Positions 1 through 8,917 of a DNA stretch of 64,000 nucleotides are shown in pieces. The notes beneath the pieces were generated by a model. That model saw only the letters and a list, made by a program, of their open reading frames with translations, was not told the DNA's origin and did no database searches. Source of the DNA: Paraburkholderia sabiae (GTDB lineage: Bacteria > Pseudomonadota > Gammaproteobacteria > Burkholderiales > Burkholderiaceae); the NCBI RefSeq assembly GCF_030412785.1, contig NZ_CP125297.1, forward strand, positions 434,001 to 498,000, read 5' to 3'. The translations under genes and the position numbers were made by a program. Within the stretch, counting starts at the first letter, position 1. Each line of letters starts with the position of its first letter.

Positions 1-955
1 GCGCGCAGAGTCGCGTCGGGGACATTCGGTATTTCACGAATTTATATTAGCGCTTGCTGAGGTTCCTGCAGACGCTCACTTTGCTTTTTATGAGGGCGAC
101 GAGGACGCGTCGTTTTATGCGCCGCATATCTTACGTCGATTGGGGGCACGCCAGTTGCATTCGTTCATCTGCAATGGAAGGACGGAAGTGTTGAAGGCAA
201 ACGAACTTACGTTGCGGGATGGGCGATGTTCTGATAGAGCGCTGTTCTTCATCGATAAAGACCACAGCGACATCGTCGGAACGGCAAAAGAGCAAATAGC
301 GGAGTCGAACCTGTTTCAAACGCGTTGCTACGCGATCGAGAACTATCTGGTGAGCGAAGACGTTCTTCGCGAATTTTGGGTTCAACGCCTCCATCTGTCC
401 AGCAGGGACCCGCGTTTGCGGGAATCGCTCGAAAAGCTGCGAAAACTGCGGCGCGGGTTCCAAAATAGAAGTCGAATTCTCATGGCGATCGTGCTTTTCG
501 GCCGTGGTATAGATAGCCGGCCAGTCGTTAAGCTAAACCTTAACAACGTCCAACTGGATAGAATTTTCGATATTGACCTCGAATCGCAGAGTTGCGTCTA
601 CGCAATCGGAGCGGGCCAACATTTCCTTGGCTCAACTAACATGCTGAATAGCGGAGCCAAGCCGACGTCTCTAGAGCTGAGGACAATCTACCGGCGATAT
701 CTCAAAGAACGCGAACCACAAAGTTATATCCGTGGAAAGTACGAGCTATGGTTTTTTTGGAAGATTCTCACATTCTTCACCCGTGATTTTAGCGATCGTG
801 AGAAGGTAAAACTGTCGGGAATGAAACGAGCGACTCCAACGTGGACGTTATCGCTTGCCGGGTGCGTTGAATCGTTGGCGAGCCTTCTCCCGTGCCCGCG
901 AGAGTTGTCAGACTTCCTGGACAGGAGGATCGTTCCAACGAGCGGGACGGCGTGA
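1..955 (+). CDS. DUF4435 protein, 5' end outside the window
   Basis: The reading frame is open from base 2 with no convincing start codon, so a short N-terminal piece lies before the window. Near the N-terminus it reads FAFYEGDEDASFY, followed about 60 residues later by ALFFIDKDHSD. These acidic motifs (EGxxD, then xDxD) fit DUF4435, a family with a predicted TOPRIM-like fold often found beside AAA ATPases in defence loci. That is family knowledge; its biochemical role is not established. The TTG at 140 could in principle start translation, but it would remove the first acidic motif and is unlikely. The next gene is an ATPase that ends in a similar domain, so the two probably form a functional pair. 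Confidence 0.72.
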   Translation, partial: RAESRRGHSVFHEFILALAEVPADAHFAFYEGDEDASFYAPHILRRLGARQLHSFICNGRTEVLKANELTLRDGRCSDRALFFIDKDHSDIVGTAKEQIAESNLFQTRCYAIENYLVSEDVLREFWVQRLHLSSRDPRLRESLEKLRKLRRGFQNRSRILMAIVLFGRGIDSRPVVKLNLNNVQLDRIFDIDLESQSCVYAIGAGQHFLGSTNMLNSGAKPTSLELRTIYRRYLKEREPQSYIRGKYELWFFWKILTFFTRDFSDREKVKLSGMKRATPTWTLSLAGCVESLASLLPCPRELSDFLDRRIVPTSGTA

Positions 956-1090
956 CTCCAATAATGTGGGAATGACGTTGCACGGCGAGACAGAGTCGAA
1001 TGGCCGGTGTCGAACAGGTTTGGTAATGGGAATTGGTTTGAAGCCCCAGAGTTTCCCTTGCCGATGCGAAATAGCAAAGAGGAAATACGG

Positions 1091-2812
1091 ATGCAATCGC
1101 GCACATTCGTTCTGCCGAAAACCGGTATGGCGTTTGACCAAAACAATGAATGGCCTGCCGATAAGTGCACGGCCCTGGATGTACAGAAGTCGATAGTGAT
1201 AGTTGGCGCGAACGGCAGCGGGAAGACCCGTTTGGGCACGTGGATTGATCTATATTCGCCGCAGAAGGAATCAACGCTTCGTGTGTCTGCACAAAAATCG
1301 TTGACTATGCCCGATAGCTCGCAGCTTATTTCGCTCACGATTGCAGAGTCCGACCTGATCTATGGCTTTGGCAAGGCGACGGAGAACCAGAATCCCGCAG
1401 GATACAAATTGGTCAACCGCTGGGGCAGCAGTGGGCCGGTACACATGCTCAACGACTTCCCTAAATTGATGGTTTACCTGTTTTCCGAGCAGGCCGATGT
1501 GAGCGCAAAGTATTTAGCTGATTCACGGCTGTCTGAAAAGCGAGTTCCCCCGCCGGTCACGAAGCTTGAACAGATCAAAAATTTGTGGGAGACGCTTTTA
1601 CCCCACCGCGAACTGGTGCTCGGCGGAGCAGAACTACATACCAAGGTCGCAAAATCTGACGGCACGTCCTACAAAGCTTCGCAGATGAGCGACGGCGAAC
1701 GTGCTCTTTTCTATTTGGTTGGTCAATGTCTGGCAGCTCCAAAGAACGGAATCATCGTCGTAGACGAGCCGGAAGTTCATTTGCACAAATCGCTGCAATC
1801 GCCCTTATGGAATGCCATTGAAAACTTGCGGGCGGACTGCCTTTTCGTTTATATAACACACGACGTCGACTTTGCTGCTTCGCAGGTTGCGGCAACGAAG
1901 CTCTGGCTGAAAGGCTTCGACGGCGCGTCTTGGGACTGGGCCACAATCGACGGCGTTGACGGCATGCCGGAAGACCTGCTACTTGAGATTCTGGGAAGTC
2001 GCAAACCGGTGGTGTTTGTCGAAGGCGACAACGGCAGCCACGACGTTGCTCTGTATCGTGCGCTTCTGCCTGACTACCTCGTGATGCCGCGGGGCAGTTG
2101 CAGTGCCGTTATCGCAGGCGTCCGTGCGCTTCGAGACAACAAGCAATTCCATCACCTCGACATAGTGGGTCTTATAGACCGTGACCGGCGAGGCGATGAA
2201 GAAATACAAGCGCTCGAAAAGGACGGCATCCATGTGCTCGACATGGCCGAGGTCGAAAATCTCTTCTGCACCCGTGAAGTCTTAGAGCTCTGCTCGACGC
2301 GGTTGGCAAGAGATGCACAGATCGATTTCGATAAGATCGCCAAACTTGCCTTCGAACGTCTGAACTCGGAACTCGAGACGCAGGTTTCGATGCGCGTCGC
2401 CGCCGAGATCAAGTATCGTTTGAATCTGTTTGATGTGAAGGCGAAGGGCCCCGGCGCCCTCGACAGCGCGCTCAAGCAGGCGGCGGCGAACATTGATGTT
2501 TCCGTTCTATATTCCGAAACGGAGGAACTGTTTGCTTCATTAATTTCCCAAAAAGACTACAACGGACTGCTTAAATATTACAATCGAAAATCGTTGGCCT
2601 CGCAAATCGGAGCCACGATTGGCCTTGCAAATAAGGAGCTTCCGGCGCTCGTGTTGCGAATGGCAAGCGGTGATAGCGTACACGCGATTCGGGAAGCTGT
2701 GCGACCGTACTTCGGCGATTTTAAGGACAAGATACCCGTGAAGCCGACTGAATACCCTAAGGTCGCGGAGCCTTCGAGCGCTATCGTCTCGCAGGTCCCG
2801 CTGCCTGAGTGA
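1091..2812 (+). CDS. AAA (ABC/OLD-like) ATPase with C-terminal DUF4435-like domain
   Basis: The ATG at 1091 is chosen because AAAGAGGAAA at 1076-1085 is a good ribosome site; GTG at 1007 and ATG at 1064 are in frame but lack one. Walker A is GANGSGKT, about 40 residues in. The ABC-type signature region reads QMSDGERAL, and Walker B is IIVVDEPEVHLH followed by THD as a switch histidine. A second domain begins around KPVVFVEGDNGSHD and continues to VGLIDRDRRGDEE, the EGxxx/DxD pattern of DUF4435. ATPase-plus-TOPRIM-like fusions resemble OLD and related anti-phage ATPases. The upstream DUF4435 gene and the nuclease genes downstream support a defence role by inference. Target and trigger are unknown. 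Confidence 0.8.
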   Translation: MQSRTFVLPKTGMAFDQNNEWPADKCTALDVQKSIVIVGANGSGKTRLGTWIDLYSPQKESTLRVSAQKSLTMPDSSQLISLTIAESDLIYGFGKATENQNPAGYKLVNRWGSSGPVHMLNDFPKLMVYLFSEQADVSAKYLADSRLSEKRVPPPVTKLEQIKNLWETLLPHRELVLGGAELHTKVAKSDGTSYKASQMSDGERALFYLVGQCLAAPKNGIIVVDEPEVHLHKSLQSPLWNAIENLRADCLFVYITHDVDFAASQVAATKLWLKGFDGASWDWATIDGVDGMPEDLLLEILGSRKPVVFVEGDNGSHDVALYRALLPDYLVMPRGSCSAVIAGVRALRDNKQFHHLDIVGLIDRDRRGDEEIQALEKDGIHVLDMAEVENLFCTREVLELCSTRLARDAQIDFDKIAKLAFERLNSELETQVSMRVAAEIKYRLNLFDVKAKGPGALDSALKQAAANIDVSVLYSETEELFASLISQKDYNGLLKYYNRKSLASQIGATIGLANKELPALVLRMASGDSVHAIREAVRPYFGDFKDKIPVKPTEYPKVAEPSSAIVSQVPLPE

Positions 2813-2947
2813 GGCTATTAGTGCACGTCCTCACGAGCTGACAGGCAGAAGACGAAATGTGCAGTCGGACGACGAACGGGCCGCATTGCGTCGAGTTGCT
2901 GGCGCCTGGATGCGATTCTTCGCTGAGAACCACGCGCCAGCGAAGAG

Positions 2948-2970
2948 GCCGCCCCCACGGGCGGCTTTTT
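2948..2970 (+). terminator. Rho-independent terminator
   Basis: GCCGCCC (2948-2954) and GGGCGGC (2959-2965) form a 7-bp GC stem with a CCAC loop, followed by five T (2966-2970). It lies about 135 nt after the ATPase stop and probably ends that transcript. Confidence 0.75.
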
Positions 2971-3434
2971 ATTCTACAAACCGTGGCGCGGGCAAAACGT
3001 CTGATGTCTTCGAGCTCTTGCTCGCTAAACGGATCGGTCGTCCACATACGGGCGAGGCCTTTCATCAGTCGCACCGATACTCTGCGATCCCGCCATTCAC
3101 ATGCCATCCGGCAGACTTTTTATTCAGCAATCTGCCCCTTAATGGGCGTTCAGGCCGCTGTCGCACATATGGTGTGTGGGCACCAAGCGGTTGCAATTCG
3201 TCGACGCGCTGGAGCGGGCCCGGACACCACAAGAGAAGGGTATGGAATTGTGGCTTTCATACCCTTCGTTTCTGAACATTTTTTTAGCTAACAGATTACG
3301 CCATTAACAGCGGCCGACCGGCTGTGACTCTGCGGCAACCGGCAGGCTTCGTTGTCGGCCGGCGCGTGTGGATTGCGCGGACCCGCGCCGATCGGGTAGG
3401 GTGACGGCATCCATCACGACTAGCGGGAGCCCCC
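2971..3434. other. Gene-free stretch with an inverted repeat
   Basis: No coding frame here looks like a real gene. GAAGGGTATG (3235-3244) and CATACCCTTC (3258-3267) form a 10-bp stem with a 13-nt loop, with a T7 run at about 3281-3287, perhaps a weak terminator on the plus strand. The HU gene follows. Confidence 0.4.
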
Positions 3435-3713
3435 ATGAACAAGCAGGACCTCATTGACACCGTCGCCGCGCAGACGGGCGCGAGCAAAGCCGCCGCCGCC
3501 GACACGCTCGACGCGCTGATCGGCGCGATCACCACGGCGGTCACACAGGGCGAGACCGTGCAGTTGATCGGCTTCGGGTCGTTTTCGACGGGTCAACGCG
3601 CCGCGCGGACCGGCCGGAATCCCGCCACCGGTGCGGAAATCCAGATTGCCGCTGCCAAGACGGTCAAGTTCACTGTCGGCAAGGCGTTCAAGGATGTCGT
3701 CAACGCGTCATGA
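3435..3713 (+). CDS. HU-family DNA-binding protein
   Basis: 92 residues, the normal size of HU/IHF. It opens with [21 protein letters not shown], has the conserved GFGSF turn and a DNA-binding arm centred on RxGRNPATG, and ends with FxxGKxFKDVVN. HU proteins bend and compact DNA non-specifically as dimers. GGGAG at 3425-3429 precedes the ATG. The stop overlaps the start of the next gene by 4 nt (ATGA), so this HU is translationally coupled to a YhcG-type nuclease. That is unusual for a chromosomal HU and suggests an accessory HU dedicated to the nuclease module. The dedication is inference; the family call is secure. Confidence 0.92.
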   Translation: MNKQDLIDTVAAQTGASKAAAADTLDALIGAITTAVTQGETVQLIGFGSFSTGQRAARTGRNPATGAEIQIAAAKTVKFTVGKAFKDVVNAS

Positions 3714-4894
3714 CGAAGGTGCCGATCGGGTCCGGCGACTACGCCGGATTGCATAAGGAGGTAGTGAGCGTCGTCGAGTCGGCGCGAAGTGCGGCGGCTC
3801 GCAACGTTAACGCAGTGATGACGGCCGCCTACTGGGAGATCGGGCGGCGAATAGTAGCCAGCGAGCAGGGCGGGCAGGCGCGCGCTGGCTATGGACAGGC
3901 GCTGATCGCCCGGCTCGCGGATGACCTGACGCACCGTTTCGGACGCGGATTCGGCAAAGCCAATCTGGCGAGCATGCGGGCTTTCTACCTCGCGTGGCCC
4001 GAGAAGGAGATTTTCCAGACAGTGTCTGGAAAATCGGCGGCGACGGGAATAGTCCAGACGCTGTCTGGAAAATCGCGGGCGGCAAAAGACGAAGTCGACG
4101 CCACGGCAACGGCGCCCGAATACATGACGCTCGCCACCCGTTTTACCCTACCGTGGTCTGCCTATGTGCGACTGCTATCAGTAAAGACGTCGGCCGCGCG
4201 CACTTTCTATGAAACGGAGGCGTTGCGTGAAGGCTGGTCGGTGCGTCAGCTCGACCGCCAGGTCAGCAGCCAGCTTTACGAGCGGCTTGCGCTGTCGCGC
4301 AACAAGGCGGCTCTGCTCAAGAAAGCCGCTGCTGTCCATCCTGGTGATCTCCTCACGCCAGAGGAGGCGATTCGCGATCCGTTCGTCCTCGAGTTTCTTG
4401 ATCTGAAGGACGAGTATTCGGAGTCGGACCTCGAGGCGGCGCTGATCCAGCGTCTCACGGACTTCCTACTCGAGCTCGGCGACGACTTCGCGTTTGTCGG
4501 CCGGCAGCGACGTCTTAGGATCGACGACACGTGGTTTCGCGTCGATCTGGTGTTCTTCCACCGCCGCCTGCGATGTCTAATGATCATTGACCTGAAGGTG
4601 GGCAAATTCAGCTATGCAGATGCCGGACAGATGCATCTCTATCTGAATTACGCGCGCGAGCACTGGGTCAAGCCGGGCGAAAATCCGCCGGTCGGGCTTA
4701 TCCTGTGTGCCCAAAAAGGCTCGGCCGAGGCGCGGTATGCACTCGACAACCTGCCGAACAAGATTCTTGCGGCCGAGTACCAGACGGTACTCCCCGATGA
4801 AACCCTGATCGTCGCCGAGCTCGAACGGACCCGCGCCGAACTCGAACAGCGCCGGTCGTCGGCCGGTGCCGGGACGGCGTCAACGGGAGCCTGA
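3710..4894 (+). CDS. YhcG/DUF1016 family PD-(D/E)XK nuclease
   Basis: 394 residues. The N-terminal DUF1016_N region (about 15-105) contains [10 protein letters not shown] and [21 protein letters not shown]. The C-terminal nuclease region (about 230-370) contains [16 protein letters not shown] then MIIDLKVG, the D...(D)xK catalytic pattern of PD-(D/E)XK enzymes, followed by the typical [14 protein letters not shown]. YhcG proteins are predicted DNA nucleases common in defence islands and R-M neighbourhoods. Residues about 101-125 hold a twice-repeated QTxSGKS segment encoded by palindromic DNA, separating the two domains. The start overlaps the HU stop. No methyltransferase or specificity subunit is adjacent. 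Confidence 0.88.
   Translation: MTKVPIGSGDYAGLHKEVVSVVESARSAAARNVNAVMTAAYWEIGRRIVASEQGGQARAGYGQALIARLADDLTHRFGRGFGKANLASMRAFYLAWPEKEIFQTVSGKSAATGIVQTLSGKSRAAKDEVDATATAPEYMTLATRFTLPWSAYVRLLSVKTSAARTFYETEALREGWSVRQLDRQVSSQLYERLALSRNKAALLKKAAAVHPGDLLTPEEAIRDPFVLEFLDLKDEYSESDLEAALIQRLTDFLLELGDDFAFVGRQRRLRIDDTWFRVDLVFFHRRLRCLMIIDLKVGKFSYADAGQMHLYLNYAREHWVKPGENPPVGLILCAQKGSAEARYALDNLPNKILAAEYQTVLPDETLIVAELERTRAELEQRRSSAGAGTASTGA
4011..4069. repeat. Tandem palindromes inside the YhcG gene
   Basis: TTTTCCAGAC-AGT-GTCTGGAAAA occupies 4011-4033, and TCCAGAC-GCT-GTCTGGA occupies 4053-4069. Both are in the same reading phase and encode the duplicated QTxSGKS linker. They could form hairpins in DNA or mRNA. 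Confidence 0.85.
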
Positions 4895-5061
4895 TGAGAG
4901 GGCCCTCCGCGGCAAGTTCGCCAGTCGTTTGAGGCGGATCGCAGGTTGGTGTTCAATCCGGGTGACTGGCCGTTGCCAGCTTGAGGCGCTATATAATAGG
5001 CTGGCAAGAAAATTGAGCGGGGAGGACCAGTCACCCTTCTAGTCAGACGGGGAAGGCTTTT
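4895..5061 (+). promoter_or_regulatory. Possible promoter upstream of a short ORF
   Basis: A consensus TATAAT lies at 4992-4997, but no good -35 is found at normal spacing (TTGCCA at 4973-4978 is only 13 nt away). A terminator at 5276-5300 would bound a transcript of roughly 290 nt carrying the small ORF at 5062. Confidence 0.3.
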
Positions 5062-5250
5062 ATGGCATTGAACGCATCTAGCAAAGTACGCGCACGAAAG
5101 TGGTCGCCCTGCAAAAGCGCAGCGCACCGGTCATTCTTGAGCGCGTGGAAGCTGCCACCGCAAAGGGCACTTTCGCACGTCAAGGCCAAGGAAACGTACT
5201 ACACGAATGTGCGCATGCAGCCTCGGCGGACGGTGTTGGCTGACTCGTAG
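5062..5250 (+). CDS. Small hypothetical ORF (62 aa)
   Basis: The ATG has a strong ribosome site (GGAAGG at 5051-5056, 5-nt spacing), and a terminator follows 25 nt after the stop. The first 13 residues, MALNASSKVRARK, resemble the opening of MazE-type DUF3018 antitoxins, but the rest does not match that family and is basic and low in hydrophobics. It may be a decayed antitoxin whose frame has drifted, or an unrelated small protein. No toxin gene is adjacent. Confidence 0.35.
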   Translation: MALNASSKVRARKWSPCKSAAHRSFLSAWKLPPQRALSHVKAKETYYTNVRMQPRRTVLADS

Positions 5251-5275
5251 CAGAGAAAGACGCTATGTTCAATAG

Positions 5276-5300
5276 GCGCCACCGGACGGTGGCGCTTTTT
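5276..5300 (+). terminator. Rho-independent terminator
   Basis: GCGCCACC (5276-5283) and GGTGGCGC (5288-5295) make an 8-bp stem with loop GGAC, followed by TTTTT (5296-5300). It separates the small ORF from the GTPase operon. Confidence 0.85.
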
Positions 5301-5369
5301 CGTTGGGCATCAGACCGGCAGCCTCGCGCACAAGAGCGTGCCTATCGATAGAATACGAAGAGACCACAG

Positions 5370-6695
5370 ATGGCTACAATCAATCCACCTTCAGACAAAG
5401 AAACCGACGTACTGATCGTATGCGCGCTCAAGGATGAATACGACGCCGTCAAGAGCGTAGAGGCGGGACTCACCGACGACGGGTGGCTCGAGCGATCCTC
5501 CGTGGGAGGTTGGCTCGCGAGCTTCGCCTCCTTCCATGCCCCGAACGGCATAACGCTGCGTGTTTGCGTGACTTTTGGGGCGCAAATGGGCAGGGAACAC
5601 AATCAGGCCCTCGCAGCCGTGTTTGCCAACGAACTACGTCCAAAGTTAATCGGTATGACTGGGATTTGCGCCGGACGGCGGGGCAAGGTGAATCTCGGTG
5701 ACGTCATCTTCGCAGATCGTGTCTGGTCATACGACTCAGGCAAGGTGACCGTCGACGTCGCGGGGGCGACGACGTTCCAGGCGGACCCAATCTTCTATTC
5801 TCCCCCGGACGTCTGGGTGCAACGCCTTCGTGCGCTTACGCCTACCGGTGGTGAGTGGCAAAAAATGCGTCCGCAGCTACCACTTGAGTGGCAGGAAGAA
5901 TGGGCACTAAGGGTGCTCGCCGAGCGTCGCGATCCCCGCGACGATACTGAGTTCGGGAAGTGTTGCCCTGACTGGGGGGATGTGATTATCCGTCTGGGCA
6001 AGAAGGAACTCGTGGAGTCGCCGCTGGCGTTGTCAGATTCCGGACGTGCCCTTGTTGACGAAATCCTGCTATCTAAGCCGATCCAGACCGCTGCCCCGGC
6101 GGAATACGCGCTAGCGATAGGACCAATCGCGACGGGGGCTGCGGTTCAGGAGGATCCTGGCATTTTCGACAAGCTATCCGGATCGGTGCGTAAGGTGCTT
6201 GGGCTTGACATGGAGGCTTCAGCGATTGGTGCACTCGCCAAGTCTCTTTCGGTACCCTTCATCGTGGCAAAGGGAGTTTCCGACTGCGGCGATCCACTGA
6301 AGGATGACCGCTACCGCCACTTTGCCGCGAGAGCCTCAGCCGAATGCTTCCTCGATTTTGTGAAGGGCGCCGGCGATCTGCTGGCCGCGCCTTCGAACCT
6401 GGCGCGAGACACATCGCCAATACCGCCGTCTGGGGAGGCGCCAGCGTCGATTGAAATCGTTCGCGAACTGGCAAGTTTTTATCCGGATCGCGAGTCTGCG
6501 CGGGCGTTATGGGAGCGCGCAGGAGGTGCTGCGTACGAAGTGGAGAATCTCGCAAATCCTCGCGACATGTGGCAGCGTCTGTGGCTAAACGCGTGCCGCG
6601 GTGCGCGCGTATCAGCGGCAGCTTTGCTCGACACTACGCTCGAAGACTTCCCTAACAACCGGGTTTTCAAAGCGGCGCGAGCGACCCAAATATAA
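5370..6695 (+). CDS. EAD1-tethered nucleoside phosphorylase-fold effector
   Basis: 441 residues in two parts. Residues about 12-345 are a PNP/UDP superfamily domain (the nucleoside phosphorylase/MTA-SAH nucleosidase fold). It shows VLIVCALKDEYDAV, MTGICAGRRGKVNLGDV, then LGLDMEASAIG and VAKGVSDCGD, the last two matching the glutamate and aspartate of nucleosidase active sites. A segment of about 90 residues (about 150-240) is inserted in the fold and ends in a helix-turn-like LALSDSGRALVDEIL. Residues about 362-435 fit EAD1, an effector-associated domain: IVRELASFYPDRESARALW through LEDFPNN. EAD modules couple effectors to NTPase cores by like-with-like contacts (known from computational work). 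The likely activity is cleavage of a nucleoside, nucleotide or NAD-like substrate. It is the first gene of a five-gene operon. Confidence 0.82.
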   Translation: MATINPPSDKETDVLIVCALKDEYDAVKSVEAGLTDDGWLERSSVGGWLASFASFHAPNGITLRVCVTFGAQMGREHNQALAAVFANELRPKLIGMTGICAGRRGKVNLGDVIFADRVWSYDSGKVTVDVAGATTFQADPIFYSPPDVWVQRLRALTPTGGEWQKMRPQLPLEWQEEWALRVLAERRDPRDDTEFGKCCPDWGDVIIRLGKKELVESPLALSDSGRALVDEILLSKPIQTAAPAEYALAIGPIATGAAVQEDPGIFDKLSGSVRKVLGLDMEASAIGALAKSLSVPFIVAKGVSDCGDPLKDDRYRHFAARASAECFLDFVKGAGDLLAAPSNLARDTSPIPPSGEAPASIEIVRELASFYPDRESARALWERAGGAAYEVENLANPRDMWQRLWLNACRGARVSAAALLDTTLEDFPNNRVFKAARATQI

Positions 6696-6716
6696 TCATC
6701 ACAAGGACACGGTCCG

Positions 6717-7970
6717 ATGCAATCTCTATTTGACGACTTCGTCGCTGCTGGGTTGATCACCAAGCTTGACGGTGACGACACTCGCCTGGTAAAAATCGTT
6801 GCGGCTGTAAACGACCTCGCAGTCGCGTTAAAAAACGACAGGCAAGCGCTGCTACGCGCGGCACTCGCTGCGATCAATCCGGATGTGAGAGACAACGATC
6901 CTGCAATCGTCTCTGCGCACAAAATTCTTGTCGAGAAGTGGCCTACGATGCGCTCGGTGCACACCAGTATGCCTCTAGCATTGCTGAGGGCGATGCTACT
7001 CGACGCATGCAACTTCGCAGCAGAAGACGCTCGAGGCGCCGCGATCGTTTGGAATACGCTTGTCGATCAGTTGCCGTTTGCGCGGCTTGGCGTGGAAGCT
7101 CCGATCGTCGAGAAAATGCTTCACGGGATTGCCCAGCGTGCGGAAGGGGAATCGCAGATTGCGCGGGGCGCATCAGCCAAGAAGACTGCGGTGCCTCAAC
7201 CTCCAGAGATACCGGCGATCGAGGTGGAAGTGCCTGAATGGGATCTGGGAGCCGATGTTGGCGCTGCGCTTCACCAGTTCAACAGTCCACATAATCAGCC
7301 AACGTCACGTGTTGATCCCACTAAACTCGCTGGCGTCATGGAGAAAGTTGCGCAAGAGTTGTCAACGGCAGTGGACGCTTCGCTGAAGCGCACTACTGAC
7401 GCCCTGACGGCCACGGCCAAGTATGCGTCCGACGTGAGCGCGCACCTAAGCAAAACAACGCGTGTCGAGTTTGAAAGACAGACCGCCCGAGATCTGGTAC
7501 GGCTGGACTGCCTGTGGTGGTATGAGGCTATGTATTCGCCTAAATGCCAAAAAGGGTACCGCGAGATGCCCTTGCATGCTGCCGCCGTCGTGATGGTTAT
7601 TGATCTACTCGAGATTATCGTTGCGCCAGCGCCCGCTGCAACTGCCTATCTTTTAGCTGAAGCCGTCAACCGTCTTGACGCCGCCGGATTCGATCGCAGT
7701 TATGCATTGAAGGATCTTCTGGCGGCAATTCGAGAAGCATGGGCCGGAGCTCCGCTGCGCCTTAGTGACTACATGAGCGATGCACCATCGGCAGGAGAAC
7801 TAAGCATACGCGACGTCTTCGTGGCTGCTATCAACGATCGCGATTGTGACGTTGAGTCGATACTGTCACGGGCGGGCGTCTCTGCCGATTGGTCGGGGTC
7901 GTTGCCGGCGTTCGCAAGAGCCCTGTACCGGCAAGAACAGGCCGAACGGCTCGCGAGGGACGCGGGATGA
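6717..7970 (+). CDS. All-helical GTPase-associated protein (GASH-like)
   Basis: 417 residues, predicted almost entirely helical. There is no signal peptide or membrane segment and no catalytic motif I can see. A polar, proline-rich linker (about 150-185) separates an N-terminal helical part from a C-terminal part containing LVRLDCLWWYEAMYSP and AYLLAEAVNRLDAAGF. Position and composition match the 'GTPase-associated system helical' component placed before double GTPases in predicted NTP-dependent conflict systems. AAGGA at 6702-6706 precedes the ATG. The gap from the effector gene is 21 nt, and the stop overlaps the next start (ATGA). It is probably an adaptor between effector and GTPases. I could not see an EAD1 copy in it by eye. 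Confidence 0.65.
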   Translation: MQSLFDDFVAAGLITKLDGDDTRLVKIVAAVNDLAVALKNDRQALLRAALAAINPDVRDNDPAIVSAHKILVEKWPTMRSVHTSMPLALLRAMLLDACNFAAEDARGAAIVWNTLVDQLPFARLGVEAPIVEKMLHGIAQRAEGESQIARGASAKKTAVPQPPEIPAIEVEVPEWDLGADVGAALHQFNSPHNQPTSRVDPTKLAGVMEKVAQELSTAVDASLKRTTDALTATAKYASDVSAHLSKTTRVEFERQTARDLVRLDCLWWYEAMYSPKCQKGYREMPLHAAAVVMVIDLLEIIVAPAPAATAYLLAEAVNRLDAAGFDRSYALKDLLAAIREAWAGAPLRLSDYMSDAPSAGELSIRDVFVAAINDRDCDVESILSRAGVSADWSGSLPAFARALYRQEQAERLARDAG

Positions 7971-8917
7971 CAAGGCGATGCGGCAATCAAGACTGCTTTG
8001 TGCACGAAGGGGAGTCCTGTCCGTTGGGCGAGTCACCAGCCGAAGGATGTGCGGACTGGCTGGACGGCAACGAGACTGCCGGCGAAGTGCCGCAGCCCGA
8101 AGCTGAAGTTGCTGTGAGCGTGCCATGGTCAGGCGCGGCGCTCGGAACGAGTGATTTGTTCAATCTTTTCTCATACCGGCGCCCCGTCATGATCGCCGTG
8201 GTTGGCGCGCATGATACGGGAAAGACGACCATTCTCGTCGGTTGCTACCTCGCCATGATGAAAGGCGCCACACTGGGCGGCGCATCGTTCAGTGGCTCGA
8301 AAACGCTTGAGGCTTGGGAGTCTCTCGCCGCATGGGTGCGACTTGAAAAAGGTAGTCCGTCGTTTCCACCGCACACACCACGCGGAACTGGCCGCGTTCC
8401 CGGCTTGCTTCACGTCGCATTGCGCAACAGCTCTCATGCACAACGGGACGTTATCTTCACAGATGCTCCGGGCGAATGGTTCAGTAGCTGGGCGGTCAAT
8501 GAGGAAGCGGAGGACGCCAGTGGGGCTCGGTGGATTGCAACAAATGCGGACGCGCTCGTGATCGTCGCTGACAGCAAACGCCTAGCCGGCCCAGAACGCG
8601 GAAGTGCACGCAAAGAGCTTCGGCAGCTCGTGGAACGGCTAGGGCGACATGTGGGCGCCCGGCCCGTCGTCTTTGTTTGGGCAAAATCGGATGAGCGACC
8701 GGCAGAGGCCATCAAAGAGTCGATACGGGCCGCATTGCGAGAGCATTTACCTCACGCTCAAGAAACGGAATGCACGACGAATGTTCCCGCCACGCTCAGT
8801 GAAGCTGTGGGATCGGCGGTAGAACAGGCATGGGACGCGGCACCATTCGGTCGTTCCTTGGTCATTCCACGCGGCACGGCGTTGCCGTTCAACGCCTATC
8901 GGGGGCATCATGAATAG
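7967..8917 (+). CDS. TRAFAC-type GTPase with N-terminal Cys cluster (double-GTPase partner)
   Basis: 316 residues. The N-terminus carries a cysteine cluster (C5, C10, C18, C28) suggesting a small zinc ribbon. The G domain starts at about residue 75: Walker A/G1 GAHDTGKTT, a DxxG-type G3 in FTDAPGEW, and a G4-like VWAKSDE. These fit the DO-GTPase2 family of TRAFAC GTPases. The start ATG is inside the stop of the previous gene (7967 versus 7970), and the end overlaps the next gene by 8 nt, so the two GTPases are probably made in equal amounts and may form a heterodimer. It likely acts as the nucleotide-dependent switch that licenses the effector (inference). Confidence 0.8.
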   Translation: MTRRCGNQDCFVHEGESCPLGESPAEGCADWLDGNETAGEVPQPEAEVAVSVPWSGAALGTSDLFNLFSYRRPVMIAVVGAHDTGKTTILVGCYLAMMKGATLGGASFSGSKTLEAWESLAAWVRLEKGSPSFPPHTPRGTGRVPGLLHVALRNSSHAQRDVIFTDAPGEWFSSWAVNEEAEDASGARWIATNADALVIVADSKRLAGPERGSARKELRQLVERLGRHVGARPVVFVWAKSDERPAEAIKESIRAALREHLPHAQETECTTNVPATLSEAVGSAVEQAWDAAPFGRSLVIPRGTALPFNAYRGHHE

